54,486 nucleotides of DNA from Nonomuraea cypriaca (GTDB lineage: Bacteria > Actinomycetota > Actinomycetes > Streptosporangiales > Streptosporangiaceae), in NCBI RefSeq assembly GCF_015645445.1, contig NZ_JADOGI010000050.1, positions 1 to 54,486 on the forward strand. Direction: 5' to 3'. The notes under the pieces are model-generated. The model was given only the letters and a program-made list of their open reading frames with translations, had not been told where the DNA came from and made no database searches. The position numbers and the translations under genes are program-made. Position 1 is the stretch's first letter. The number at the start of each line of letters is the position of its first letter. This document shows positions 40,379 through 50,083 of the stretch, in pieces.

Positions 40379-42462
40379 TCAGATGCCGGGCAGTCGCACG
40401 GCGATCATGGCGATGTCGTCCTTGCACGGCATGGGTGGCAGGGTGAGCAGCTTGTCGCAGAAGGCCTCGAGGGGCTCGCGGGCCAGACGAGCGCCGCTGC
40501 GGCGCAGTCGTTCCAGCCCTATGTCGAGGTGCTCACCGGGCACTTCCACCAGGCCGTCGGTGTAGAACAGCAGCGTGCTGCGCGCCGGCAGCGCCGCGAC
40601 GGCGCTGGTGCGCGGCAGGTCGTGGGCCACGCCCAGGATGGGGTCGGCGTCGCCTTCCAGGTAGCGAGCCCGGAGCTCGTAGGTCACCAGCAGGGGCGGT
40701 GGATGCCCGGCCACCGAGTAGTGCAGCCGCCAGTCACCGTCGTCCGGCCCTTCCAGACGGGCGAGGATGCAGGTCGCCGTGCTTTCGGGGCAGAGCGACT
40801 CGGTGGCGATGTTCAGGCGGCGCAGGATGTCGCCGGGGGGCTCGCGTCGGTCCATCGCCAGTCCTCTGAGCATGTTGCGCAACTGGCTCATCGTGACCGC
40901 TGCCGCCAGGTCGTGACCGGCCACGTCCCCGATGCTCAGGACCGTGGAGCCGTCCGGCAGGACGAAGGAGTCGTACCAGTCGCCGCCGATCTCCACGGCG
41001 GTCGCACACGCTCGGTAACGAACGGTGATCTCCAGCCCCGGCACCTGCGGTGGATCGGGGAGCAGGTAGTTCTGCAGCGCCCGGGCCACGCGTTGGGTGT
41101 GCTGGAACCGCATCGCGTTACTCAGATGGGAATGCGCGTGATCCAGCATCCGCTCCAGCAGGCCGACGTCCGCGGCGCTGAGCGGTTCGCGGCCCCCGGC
41201 GACTGTGCCGGCGCACACCACCGCCGCCACCACGCCGTCCACCATTACCGGCACCAGAGCCATACTGTTGACCCCCTCCGCGACGAAATACTCCTCCGCC
41301 CTCGGCGGCGCGGCGCCAGGCGGCGGCGCACCCGGAGGAAACGCCCTGCGGATCGGCTTCCTGGTCCTGATCACCGCGGCGAAGTCGCTGTCCGGCTCGA
41401 ACCGCTCGGCACACAACGGCAGTCGCCTGCCCCGTCCTCCCCCACCGTGCTCGCCACCCGCTCGCCGAAGAAGGGCGATCCAAGCGATTCATCCTCCATC
41501 TCCGGCAGGAGATAGATGGCGCACCCATCGGCCACGGCCGGCACGATCACCTCAGCGAGGGCGCGCAGCACCTCGTCCAGGTCGGCGAGGTCGGCGGTCA
41601 CGGCGGCGGCCCGCTCGAGTAGCTTCCTGCGGCGTTCCTGCTGCCACTCCTGCTCGACGTCGGCGATGGTGCCGACCCACTCGACCACCTGGCCGCCCTC
41701 AACGATGGGCACGCCGCGCGCGCGGACATGCCGGTAGGTGCCGTCTGACGCCTTCAAACGGTAGACGTGGTCCCAGAGACTCAGCTGCTCCAGCGCCTTG
41801 AGCCACTTCGCCAGAGCGGGCTCGCGGTCGTCGGGGTGTACGGCGTTCAGCCAGCCGTGACCGCGGCACTCCTCCCAACTCTGCCCGGTGTACCGCTCCC
41901 AGCCATGGCTCGGCTCGTTCGCCTTGCCCAGGGGGTCACTCACCCATACCGCCTGTGTCTCGAGCCGGACCAGACTCTGATAGCGGTGCAGGAACCTGCG
42001 CCGCTCCTCGCTGACGGATTCGATCACCCGGGCGGTCTCGACCTGGTCGGTGACATCCATGGTCATAATCAGCAGGCCTGCCTCGCCGTCCCCGAGCGAG
42101 AGTTTCGATATGCCGACCGAGGCGAAACGCTCGCGTCCCGACGGGTCTCGCTCGCCGAGTTCGAATGGGAGTTTCTCAAGGCTTACGGCCTCGCCCGTTT
42201 CCAGGACCCGGTCGAGCTGCGCGAAATATTCTTCAGGGCGAAGGTCGCGAAACGCCTCCCGAATAGGTAGCCCGAGCCGGGGCTCGCCGGCGATCTTCCG
42301 GTAGGCGTAGTTCATATAGATCAGCCGGTGATCGGAGCCGCTGGTCACGGCCACGCCCACGAGAGCAGAGTTGAAGGAGTCCAAACGTATGCCCCTGGGC
42401 AGCAAAGCTCGGCCCCTGGACAACAAAGCTTTGCCCCTGGAGAACATCTCCGAACCCATCAT
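40379..42462 (-). pseudogene. PAS-PAS-GAF-SpoIIE phosphatase sensor, frameshifted
   Basis: The N-terminal frame (from ATG 42462 after GAAGGGA) carries two PAS domains: one around SALVGVAVTSGSDHRLIYMN, one around QAVWVSDPLGKANEPS and WLNAVHPDDREP. A GAF-like start (DLDEVLRALAEVIVPAVADG) follows. Near 41415 a one-base slip in GGGG-rich sequence separates this from the second frame, which completes the GAF domain and holds the SpoIIE/PP2C-like phosphatase (GGDWYDSF, SIGDVAGHD, YSVAGHPPPLLV, DDIAMIAV). All metal-binding aspartates are present. The full product, about 694 residues, would dephosphorylate an anti-sigma-factor antagonist in response to a PAS signal. It is either a recent pseudogene or a sequencing slip. 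Confidence 0.82.
42391..42453. repeat. Three tandem 21-bp repeats at the 5' end of the sensor gene
   Basis: GCCCCTGG(G/A) begins each of three 21-bp units (42391, 42412, 42433). On the coding strand they encode heptads FSRGKAL, LSRGRAL, LPRGI. The copies differ slightly, so this is a decayed tandem duplication that adds an amphipathic N-terminal tail before the first PAS domain. Confidence 0.7.
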
Positions 42463-42617
42463 GGTGGTGTCCCTTCGTTGATGGTCATCAGATCGCTCTC
42501 GGGCCGTGGCGGTAGTCGTACTCGCCCCGCCGCATGTCGTCGACGGAGGTGAAGGCCGAGCCATCGACGTACTTCTCGCTCTGCGGGGTCATTCTCGTGC
42601 TGAGGTGTGCCAAGTCC

Positions 42618-43487
42618 TTACGGGCGAACGCGGGCGTCGTCGAGGGTCGCGACGTTGCCGATGTTCGTCCGCAGCCGTCCGTCCCGCACCCGCTGGACGA
42701 TCTCACTCAGTTGGGGGCGATCGGGCACGACGACGAAGTCGATCGCCAGGCCGTCCGCGGGCCGCGCCTCCGGCGGGCCGGCGATCGTCACCAGCGTTCC
42801 TCCGGCTCGAACCAGACCCGCGGACCGCCTCCCGATGTCGCCGCCGAAGACATCGAAAACCAGATCGACTCCGCCGACGTCTTCCAGGGCGTCGTTCTCG
42901 AGGTCGACGAACTCCTGCGCGCCGAAGTCGAGCGCCGTCTGACGGCCGGCAGCGCGCCCGGTGCCGATGACGTAGGCGCCGGCCTCGCGGGCGAGCTGGG
43001 TTGCCATCGAACCGACTGCGCCGGCCGCACCGTGCACGAGGACGCTCTGCCCCGCCCGGAGGCGGCCGTGCTCGAACAGCCCCTGCCACGCGGTCAGGCC
43101 CGGCATCGCAAGGCTCGCGCCCGCCGTGAAGTCAACGTCGCCCGGCAGCGGCGCGACGTTACGCGCCTCGACGGCCACGTACTCCGCGAGGGTGCCGTCG
43201 CGAGTCCAGTCCGTGAGGCCGAACACCCGCTGGCCCACCGACAACCCCGTCGTCCCATAGCTGAGGGCGGTGACCACACCGGCCAGCTCGTGCCCGGGGA
43301 TCGACGGCGTCCGGTCACGGCCGAGGCGATCCGTCCAGTTCGATGGCCACGACAGCTCACCCGGGGTGAATCCCGACGCGTGAACCTCGATGAGGACGTC
43401 GTTGCCCGCAGCCTCCGGCTCGGGACGCTCGGCCAGCGTCATCCCGGCCGTTCCCGCAGCCTGATCCGTCACCACAATCGCCTTCAT
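42618..43487 (-). pseudogene. NADP-dependent quinone/alkene oxidoreductase (MDR family), C-terminally truncated
   Basis: The 289 residues are a medium-chain zinc-independent dehydrogenase: SIPGHELAGVV, VFGLTDWTRDGTLAEYV, TAWQGLFEHGRL, the cofactor motif VHGAAGAVGSMATQLAREA and VFDVFGGDIG. The family normally ends ...NVATLDDAxxAFxPxxRxxGKxII; here the sequence stops at NVATLDDARVRP because of a frame slip or junction near 42640. About 20-25 residues are lost, so function is doubtful. ATG 43487 fits the family start. A TetR-style dyad lies 45 bp upstream. Confidence 0.75.
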
Positions 43488-43518
43488 CCGGCCAGTCTTT
43501 GCCTGCACGGCATGTACG

Positions 43519-43547
43519 GTCCAGCCAAACCGGACTAATTGGTCCAG
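43519..43547. promoter_or_regulatory. Candidate operator upstream of the oxidoreductase
   Basis: GGACTAATTGGTCC at 43532-43545 is a dyad with 12 of 14 symmetric bases. GGTCCAG also occurs twice (43519-43525 and 43541-43547), 22 bp apart. This style is typical for TetR or HxlR control of quinone oxidoreductases; no such regulator gene is adjacent now. Confidence 0.5.
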
Positions 43548-43764
43548 ACTTTACGGAGTCGTGTTGCCCGGCAATCAGGGAGCGCCTGGCGGTGAGATCG
43601 CAGAGGCTGGTATGCCTGAGCGGGGAATGCACACGATGACCGATGGGACGCCTCAAGGGACATCGACGGTTGACCAACTGAGACGAAATCGTCCAGATGT
43701 TGCTAGTGCCGTGACCGGAAACGATCACCGGGTTGGTGTGCGGGACGATCCTGCCGGTTCGATG

Positions 43765-43786
43765 GGTTGATCACGTTAGATCAACC
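43765..43786. repeat. 8-bp inverted repeat in front of the IS630 remnant
   Basis: GGTTGATC and GATCAACC flank ACGTTA, 13 bp before the transposase GTG. It may be the subterminal end of the element or an element-borne promoter dyad. Confidence 0.45.
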
Positions 43787-43799
43787 TTTGGGAGGCAGC

Positions 43800-44111
43800 G
43801 TGACGCAACCGGTCAAGGTCCGCAGGGTCACGGACCAGGAAGGGCAGAAGCTGCAGCGGATCGTGCGGCGCGGCACGACCAGCACGGTCCGCTACCGGCG
43901 GGCGATGATCCTGCTGGCCTCGGCCGGCGGCAACACGGTCCCCGTCATCGCCCGGCTGGTGCAGGCCGATGAGGACACCGTGCGCGATGTGATCCACCGC
44001 TTCAACGAGATCGCGCTGGCCTGCCTGGACCCTCAGTGGGCGGGAGGCCGTCCCCGCCTGCTCAGTCCTGACGACGAAGACTTCGTCGCACAGACGGCCG
44101 CTAGGCCGTGA
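43800..44111 (+). mobile_element. IS630-family transposase, N-terminal fragment
   Basis: From GTG 43800 (GGAGG upstream) 103 residues match the IS630 helix-turn-helix front: KVRRVTDQEGQKLQRIVRRG, VRYRRAMILLASAGGNTVPV, IARLVQADEDTVRDVIHRFN and WAGGRPRLLSPDDE. The frame stops at 44111, before the DDE catalytic domain, so the element is dead. Confidence 0.8.
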
Positions 44112-44220
44112 TCACATCGCTTCGTAATCTCGGAAGTGGAGTCGAGGCTGTTCCAGCGTGAAGGGTGTCAAAACTCGGTTTCAGGTGCTGGCCTGCGGTT
44201 CATGACCAAAGCCTCGTTGG

Positions 44221-45075
44221 TCAGCCGGCTCGCTGGTATTCGCTGATGAGCCCGCCGAGGACGTGGCGGCGCTCGATCCGGCCCACCGGCAGCGGGATCA
44301 CGTCGGAGTCATCATCGGTGGGAGCTCGAAGGCCGAGGGAGCGGTGTGGTCTGTGTCGATTGTAGTGATCGGCATATTCGTCCAGCACGGTGCGAAGGTG
44401 CTGTTCGTTGAAGATCAGCAGTCGGTCGGTGCACTCCGTGCGTGCGGTGCGTACCCATCGCTCGGCGAACGCGTTCGCGCGAGGCGATCGCGGTGGGATC
44501 TTCAGCACGTGAATGTCGTCGCCTGCGAAGACCTCATCAAAGCTGCTGGTGAACTTCGCGTCCCGATCGCGAATCAGAAACCGGAACGCGCCGGCCCGGT
44601 CCTTCAGATCGGCGAGAAGGTTACGGGCTTGCTGGGCAACCCATGCACTATCAGGGCGGGCGGTCACGCCGAGCACGTGCACGAACCGAGTGCCGACCTC
44701 CACCACGAACAAGACGTACAACCGGCGCAGCGTGACGGTGTCCACCGTGAAGAAGTCACAAGCCAGCGTGCTCGTAGTGTGGGCGCGGAGGAAATCACGC
44801 CAGCGGTCGTCGGCCCGTCGCGGCCCGGGACCAAGCCGCGCTCGTTTCAGGATCCGGCGGATCGTCGCGCTGCTCACTCGATGGCCCATATGGCGCAGTT
44901 CGCCACGGATACGCTCGTAACCCCAGCGAGGATTCCCCCGTGCCAGCTTCTGGATCAACACCACGACCGCCGGATCGGTCGCAGGCCGTCCCATCCTCCG
45001 GTTCGGGTAGGTCCATTGACGCGCGACCAGACGCCGATGCCAGCGCAGCAGGGAGCATAATCGTCTGATTCCGGT
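44221..45075 (-). mobile_element. rve-type (IS3/IS481-like) transposase, N-terminally truncated
   Basis: About 284 residues from LRWHRRLVARQWTYP to SEYQRAG are present. The integrase triad is intact: Asp in ACDFFTVD, Asp in RDRDAKFTSS and Glu in ANAFAERWVRTARTEC. The N-terminal helix-turn-helix part is replaced by the TPR remnant, to which it is fused in a long open frame. Remnants of the same family at 5278-5545 (front) and 228-377 (tail) complement it. Confidence 0.82.
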
Positions 45076-45085
45076 CTTGTGAGTA

Positions 45086-45640
45086 TCAGGGTGCGGCGGT
45101 CGCCAGGTCGTGGCAGCGGCTGCTCGCCTCGACGTCACCGATCGCCTCGAACACCTCGGCCGCACGCGTGTAGGCTCGGCGGCTCTCCTCGGTCCGGCCT
45201 TCCTCTTGGCCGCGAGATTCTCCAGGGCGAGGGCCTGGACGTAGTCGGACGACTGGAGCCGCTCCATGAGAACCACCGCCTCGGTGAGCGCAGTGATCGC
45301 TTCGGCTCGGCGGCCGAGCGACCGCTGGCACATGCCGAGGCGGAACTGCGTGTGCGCCCGGCCGACGTCCACGACGCTCGGCGCCATCCCCGACTCGTCG
45401 TCGACCAGCAGGGCCCACAGGTCGAGGTAATGCTCCAGCGCCTCCTCGTGGCGGCCCTGGTCGTAGCGGCAGTCGCCGAGGCCGCTGAGGCTTTGACTGT
45501 AGGCGTCGATGTCGCCGACGGCTTTGAACATCTGCGCCGACCGGGCGGACGACTCCGCGGCTTCGCCGAGCCGTCCGAGTCTTCGAAGGGCGGCTCCCGA
45601 GCGGTTGTGGGCCCACGTGATCTGTGCGGTGGCGCAGGCA
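45086..45640 (-). pseudogene. TPR-domain tail of a large regulator
   Basis: Tandem tetratricopeptide-like helices are visible: GAALRRLGRLGEAAESSARSA, LSGLGDCRYDQGRHEEALEHY and RLGMCQRSLGRRAEAITALTEA. The frame slips near 45205 and continues KEEGRTEESRRAYTRAAEVFEAIGDVE to a stop at 45086. It is probably the C-terminus of a SARP or NB-ARC regulator, cut off at the group II intron junction near 45640. Confidence 0.65.
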
Positions 45641-46029
45641 CCGGCAAACAGTACGTCTACGTCTATCCGGCCAAGAAGTCCCTGGTGACCGTCATGGCCA
45701 AGGTGAAGGCGATCTGCCGGCGGAGCACGAACCTGCCGCTCGAAGACCTGCTGCGTCAGCTCAACCGGATGCTGCGGGGCTGGACCGCGTACTTCAAGTA
45801 CGGATGCTCGAACGCGACTTTCAGCTATCTGAGGGCCTACCTCTGGAAGGAGATCGTCAGATGGCAGGAGCGCAAGCACCGGCGTGTTCCTTGGAAGGTA
45901 CTACGCCGACGCTACGGCATCTGGCCCGCCGCGGGCGGAAGGGAGCTGTTCGACCCGGCACGGGTGAGCGCCAAGCGCTACTACTACCGGGGAACACGCA
46001 TCCCGACACCGTGGCCGAGCACAGCATGA
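45640..46029 (+). mobile_element. Group II intron reverse transcriptase/maturase, C-terminal fragment
   Basis: The last 125 or so residues read KVKAICRRSTNLPLEDLLRQ, LNRMLRGWTAYFKYGCSNAT, IVRWQERKHRRVPWKVLRRR and SAKRYYYRGTRIPTPW, the thumb/maturase (X) domain and tail of bacterial group II intron proteins. The reverse transcriptase palm (YADD) is missing. The reading frame ends just before the intron RNA domain V at 46060, which is the normal layout. Confidence 0.8.
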
Positions 46030-46059
46030 GGTGAACACCAACCCTGCGGGACTTGTGGA

Positions 46060-46160
46060 GAGCCCGGTGCGCTTAGCGGTGCACGCCGGGTTCGGGAGGC
46101 GACCCGGAGAAACGGGCTGGTCGTGAGGCCAGTACCGCGCTCCGGGTCGACCTCACCGGC
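46060..46160 (+). ncRNA. Group II intron 3' RNA: domain V and domain VI region
   Basis: Bases 46060-46093 fold as a 34-nt domain V. GAGCCCGG pairs with CCGGGTTC, then a 2-nt bulge (CG) interrupts the 3' side, then TGCGC pairs with GTGCA under a short loop (TTAGCG). The conserved AGC triad is present. The following GAGAAACGGGC and GGTCG/GAGGCC hairpin up to about 46160 fit domain VI and the 3' splice region. Without domains I-IV and the reverse transcriptase it cannot be mobile. Confidence 0.65.
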
Positions 46161-46540
46161 CCGCGACCGCCAAGGCCGCCGCCCGCGCCCGGGCCACCTT
46201 CCGGACCCGGCTGACGGCGGGTGAGAAACCGGCCCGCAAACGGATGGCCACCCTCGGGGTGGTCTACGACGCCGAGCCCGCGCCCCGCCGGCCGCACGAT
46301 GTGATCGCCGTCCCCGGCGGCCGGGCCGTGCAGCGCCCGCCGCGCGCCAGACCGGCCGCGATCCGCAAGTGGCTGTGCGGCTCGATCATCACCGGCCCCG
46401 CCGCGCTGATCGCCAACGTCTTCGATCATGCCGAAGCCCGTGATCCCGGCCATGTCCGTCCCTGGGTCGTGCTCGTCGACGGACCTGGCCATTCAGTCCT
46501 TGCTGGCCACCTTCGCCGCGGGCAAGGCCATCGTCGATGA
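46161..46540 (+). pseudogene. ISKra4-family transposase fragment
   Basis: The frame reads RKRMATLGVVYDAEPAPRRP near 46236, then RKWLCGSIITGPAALIANVF and EARDPGHVRPWVVLVDGPGH. This is the central catalytic region around the second aspartate (VLVDG) of ISKra4 transposases. It begins directly at the presumed intron 3' end, so the intron probably sat within this transposase gene. The frame ends at 46540 in unrelated sequence. Confidence 0.65.
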
Positions 46541-46613
46541 AAGCGCAGCACGCTCCGCAGTCACCGAGGTGATCTCTACCGAGTGAGCACCACCGCGACA
46601 GCGTGTCCCTGAC

Positions 46614-46644
46614 GGCCTCGCCTCACACTCATGGGGGCGAGGCC
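46614..46644. terminator. Hairpin, possible terminator
   Basis: GGCCTCGCC and GGCGAGGCC are perfect 9-bp arms around a 13-nt loop, within otherwise gene-free sequence. Confidence 0.45.
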
Positions 46645-46659
46645 TTCGCATGTCCATCA

Positions 46660-46816
46660 ACCCCAGCATCGATGACGTCGTCATGGACACAACGAACGTC
46701 GCGCAACACCCGCACGGGTAACGGCACTTGCCGCTTGCCTCGGTGATGGCCCGGATCGCCGCGGCGACCTCGGGCGCCGGCTCCGGCCACGGCCACGGCA
46801 TCGGCTGCATCGACAT
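46660..46816 (-). pseudogene. Possible IS1182-family transposase N-terminal scrap
   Basis: The minus strand starts MSMQPMPWPWPEPAPEVAAA, then shifts frame to PLPVRVLRDVRCVHDD, resembling the start of IS1182-type transposases (PLPVRVRDELGExF). It is short and broken, so the call is tentative. The remaining sequence to 47019 shows nothing else. Confidence 0.3.
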
Positions 46817-47019
46817 CGCTGCCTCCATCCACCCCGGCAGCCAGGACGAAGACACCGACGACTGCTGCCACACCGTTCATGATCAGAGCAGGCACCATAA
46901 GATCATGAGCCGGAGCTACCAATCCCAGTTAACCAGCAGAGTCCTACAAGCGCTCAAGATCCGCCCGCTTGCCAAAAGCTGCAGGTCACCACGTGAGTCT
47001 AGTATTCGAGCACCTTAGG

Positions 47020-49896
47020 CTAGGTGAGTTCCTCGAGGAGCTTCCGGATGTCGCCCGCCTCGGCGGCCTCGAGGCGGGCGAAGATGCGGCAGGCCTGCTG
47101 GAGGTTGGCGCGACCGATCTCGCGGTCGCCCAGCGCGACTTGGGCCTGCCCGAGTACGGCGAGCGTTCGGCCGACGTTGTGATCATCGCTGATCTCGCGG
47201 CTGACCCTCAGGCACTCCTGAGCCGCGTGGATGGCTTCGGCGTGCCGGTCACATCGGCGGTATGTCTCGGCCAGGTGGTAGAGGACGTAGCCCTCGACGG
47301 TCTGTTGAGCCAGCTTGCGGAACACCTGTCGCGCATCAGCGAGTTCGCCGACGGCTTCCTGAAACCGTCCTGCGTCGCGGAAGGCGACGCCACGTGCATA
47401 TCTCACTGCCGCGAGGGCCTCGGGCTCGCCACTGTCGCGTGCCAGATGGAGCGCCTGATCGAGTACGGCGAACGCCTCGTCTCTTTGTCCAGCATCGATG
47501 TGGGCACGCGCCAGGCTGGCCAGGACGGTCGCTTCATTGGAAAGGCGTCCCAATCGCCGGGTGAGCGTCGCGGCCTCTTGCAGTGCATGGATGGCATCCA
47601 TCGGACGCTGTTGGTTGCGGTAGACAAGCCCGCGGTTTTCCCATGTCTGCCAGAGGAGCACCTGGTCACCGACAGCAAGAGCAAGTCTTGTCGCGCGTTC
47701 GAACTGAGCGGCGGCGTCCGCGGGAAGGTAGCGGCAGTTGGATATACGGCCAAGCTCCGTAAGACCGAGGGCTTCACTGCGTTGATCCCCGGCCAGAGCA
47801 GCGGCCTCAACGACAGTCGCGAGGCACCCCGCGATCTGCGTCCACGAAACCCCGCTGAAAATGAACCAGCCCAGACCATAGGCCTGGTCAGCGGAGAGGC
47901 CAAGAGACTCGGGCCGGTGTGCGCCGCATTCGGCAGCGGCGACCAGATGGGGCACGTGGTTGAGGAGCCATTCCCGTGCGGCTTCGGGGCTGGAGAAGCC
48001 TCGTCCCTGACGCTCAGGTGCCAGGAGCGTTTGCGGCCAATCCCAGGTGGGGGCGGATGCGTCGATGGCCGTCTTGGTGGACGAGGAGTAGTGGGCAAGG
48101 AGGCGGTGGAGCGCCTGGTTGCGTACGTACTCCGGCTCGTGGTTGGCGGCTTGCTCGTGGGCTAACAGCCGGAGGAGGTCGTGGTAGCGGTAGGTGCCGG
48201 GAGTGGGGTTTTGGAGGAGCCCGAGGTCGACGAGGTCGTCGAGGAGGTCTTCGGCGTCCGGCTCTGCCAGGTCGAGGAGTGCGGCGGCCGCGTCGCTGTC
48301 TAGGTCGGGACCGCCAGGCAGCGCACAGAGCCGGAACGCGCGGGCATGCGGATAGTCCAGATGACTGTAACTGACCTCCAGACTCGCCCTGACCGCCCTG
48401 TCGCCCTGTTCAAGCTCCGAAAGCCGCCGTTCTTCCACCATGAGCCGGTCGGCTAGCTTGGCGAGGTTCCAGGTTATCCGGGAGTTGAGACGGGCGGCGG
48501 CGATGCTGATCGCCAGCGGCAGGTAGCCGCAGAGACGCACTATGTCCTTGGTCGCCTCTGGTTCAGCTCCGGTACGCCGCATCCCGGTGAGTGCGCTAAG
48601 CAGAGCCCTTGCCTCATCCGGGGTGAGGAGATCGAGGGCGAGGTGATGCACAGCGTCGAGCGATAGGGCGCGGCGGCTGGTGATGACCACCGCGCAGGTC
48701 TCGCTGCCCGGCAGCAGAGGGCGGATCTGGGGAGTGTCGCGGGCGTTGTCGAGGATGATGAGCAGTCGCCGGCCGTGAGTACGGGTCCGCAACAGTGCTG
48801 CTGCCTCATCGACGTCGGTCGGGACCGCCTCGGGGGCAACGCCGAGCGAGCGCAGCAACCGCCCCAGCGCGTCGATGGGATCGAGAGGTTTGGCCTCCGG
48901 GGTGGAACCCTGCAGATTCACATAAAGCTGACCGTCGGGGAACTGGTCGATGAGCTGATGGCCGAGGTGGATCGCCAGGGCGGACTTGCCGACTCCTCCA
49001 GCCCCGCTGATCGCCGAGATCGCCACCGGCCGCTGCTTGTCGAGCAGCCGTTCGTGTAGCTGCAGGAGTTCGGTGGTGCGGCCGGTGAAGCCGGCCAGAT
49101 CGGCCGGGAGCTCGGCCGGGACGGCCATGCGGCGGTCCGCAGGCGACTCGAGGGCGGCTCCAGGGTGGGCGGGGTCGGACCGCAGGATGGCCTGCTGCAG
49201 ATCCTGGAGTGCGGGGCCAGGTTCGAGTCCGAGTTCGTCGGCCAGGAGTTGCCGGGCCCTCTGGTAGGCCTCCAGCGCCTCCGCTTGGCGATCGGATCGG
49301 TACAGCGCGAGCATCAGCCGGGCGTGGAGTCCTTCCCGCAGCGGGTGCGAGGCCACCCACCCACCCAACTCGGCGGCGAGGGCGGCGTGCTCGCCCAGCG
49401 CCAGCCGTACCTCGGCGAGCTCTTCTACTGCGGCCAGCCGCAACTCTTCCAGAGCTTGCGCGGCGTGCGTGATGGACGGGTGGTCGGCCACGCTGCCGAA
49501 GGCTGAGCCCCGCCACAGGGCCATCGCTTGCTCGTACTGGTCCTTTTTCTCTTTCGGGTCCTGCGATGCACGAGCCTGGGTCAGGAGTTCCTCGAAGGCG
49601 GCGGCGTCCAACTGTCCAGGCTTCGGGGCGACTACGTAGCCGCCGTCCTTCCGCTGCAACACATCGTCGCCGACGATCTTCCGTAGTGAGGTCACGTACA
49701 CCCGCAGGTTCGTCACCGCCGACCGTGGCGGCACCCCGCCCCACAATGCATCCACCAGGTGGTCGTCTGAAACGACCCGGCCGGCGCGACACAGCAGTGT
49801 GGCCCAGACCAATCGCTGTTTGGGCTGGCCGAGATCTGCACCGTCCACCTCGACGGGGCCCAGCACCCTGTACCGCACCCGAGAATCCCCTGACAT
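47020..49896 (-). CDS. SARP/AfsR-type transcriptional regulator with NB-ARC and TPR domains
   Basis: The 958-residue protein has the full AfsR architecture. Residues about 5-95 are an OmpR-like DNA-binding domain (RYRVLGPVEVDG, QRLVWATLLCRAGRVVSDDH, VTNLRVYVTSLRK). Residues 100-245 form the bacterial transcriptional activator domain (HARLMLALYRSDRQAEALEA, LADELGLEPGPALQ). Residues 265-600 are an NB-ARC ATPase (FTGRTTELLQLHERL, Walker A ISGAGGVGKSALA, LLIILDNARD, CGYLPLAISIAAARL). The remainder is TPR repeats ending KLLEELT. Such proteins activate secondary-metabolite or morphological genes. ATG 49896 is clear. It is divergent from the ISL3 transposase and stands alone; no biosynthetic genes lie next to it in this window. 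Confidence 0.94.
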   Translation of the reverse strand: MSGDSRVRYRVLGPVEVDGADLGQPKQRLVWATLLCRAGRVVSDDHLVDALWGGVPPRSAVTNLRVYVTSLRKIVGDDVLQRKDGGYVVAPKPGQLDAAAFEELLTQARASQDPKEKKDQYEQAMALWRGSAFGSVADHPSITHAAQALEELRLAAVEELAEVRLALGEHAALAAELGGWVASHPLREGLHARLMLALYRSDRQAEALEAYQRARQLLADELGLEPGPALQDLQQAILRSDPAHPGAALESPADRRMAVPAELPADLAGFTGRTTELLQLHERLLDKQRPVAISAISGAGGVGKSALAIHLGHQLIDQFPDGQLYVNLQGSTPEAKPLDPIDALGRLLRSLGVAPEAVPTDVDEAAALLRTRTHGRRLLIILDNARDTPQIRPLLPGSETCAVVITSRRALSLDAVHHLALDLLTPDEARALLSALTGMRRTGAEPEATKDIVRLCGYLPLAISIAAARLNSRITWNLAKLADRLMVEERRLSELEQGDRAVRASLEVSYSHLDYPHARAFRLCALPGGPDLDSDAAAALLDLAEPDAEDLLDDLVDLGLLQNPTPGTYRYHDLLRLLAHEQAANHEPEYVRNQALHRLLAHYSSSTKTAIDASAPTWDWPQTLLAPERQGRGFSSPEAAREWLLNHVPHLVAAAECGAHRPESLGLSADQAYGLGWFIFSGVSWTQIAGCLATVVEAAALAGDQRSEALGLTELGRISNCRYLPADAAAQFERATRLALAVGDQVLLWQTWENRGLVYRNQQRPMDAIHALQEAATLTRRLGRLSNEATVLASLARAHIDAGQRDEAFAVLDQALHLARDSGEPEALAAVRYARGVAFRDAGRFQEAVGELADARQVFRKLAQQTVEGYVLYHLAETYRRCDRHAEAIHAAQECLRVSREISDDHNVGRTLAVLGQAQVALGDREIGRANLQQACRIFARLEAAEAGDIRKLLEELT

Positions 49897-50083
49897 CGCT
49901 GGCCGTATTTTAAACCGGACATCAGCCTTCTGGGAACATCATCGCCTTCTGGCTACGACGGTTTCCAACGGCTCCACCTGACGGTCTGAGTTGGATCTGG
50001 CCCATATTTCGTGATCGTGATGGCCCTCCGCGTGACGGCGCTCGCTGTGATCATTACTCGGGTGTGACCAACCCGGACTTGAC

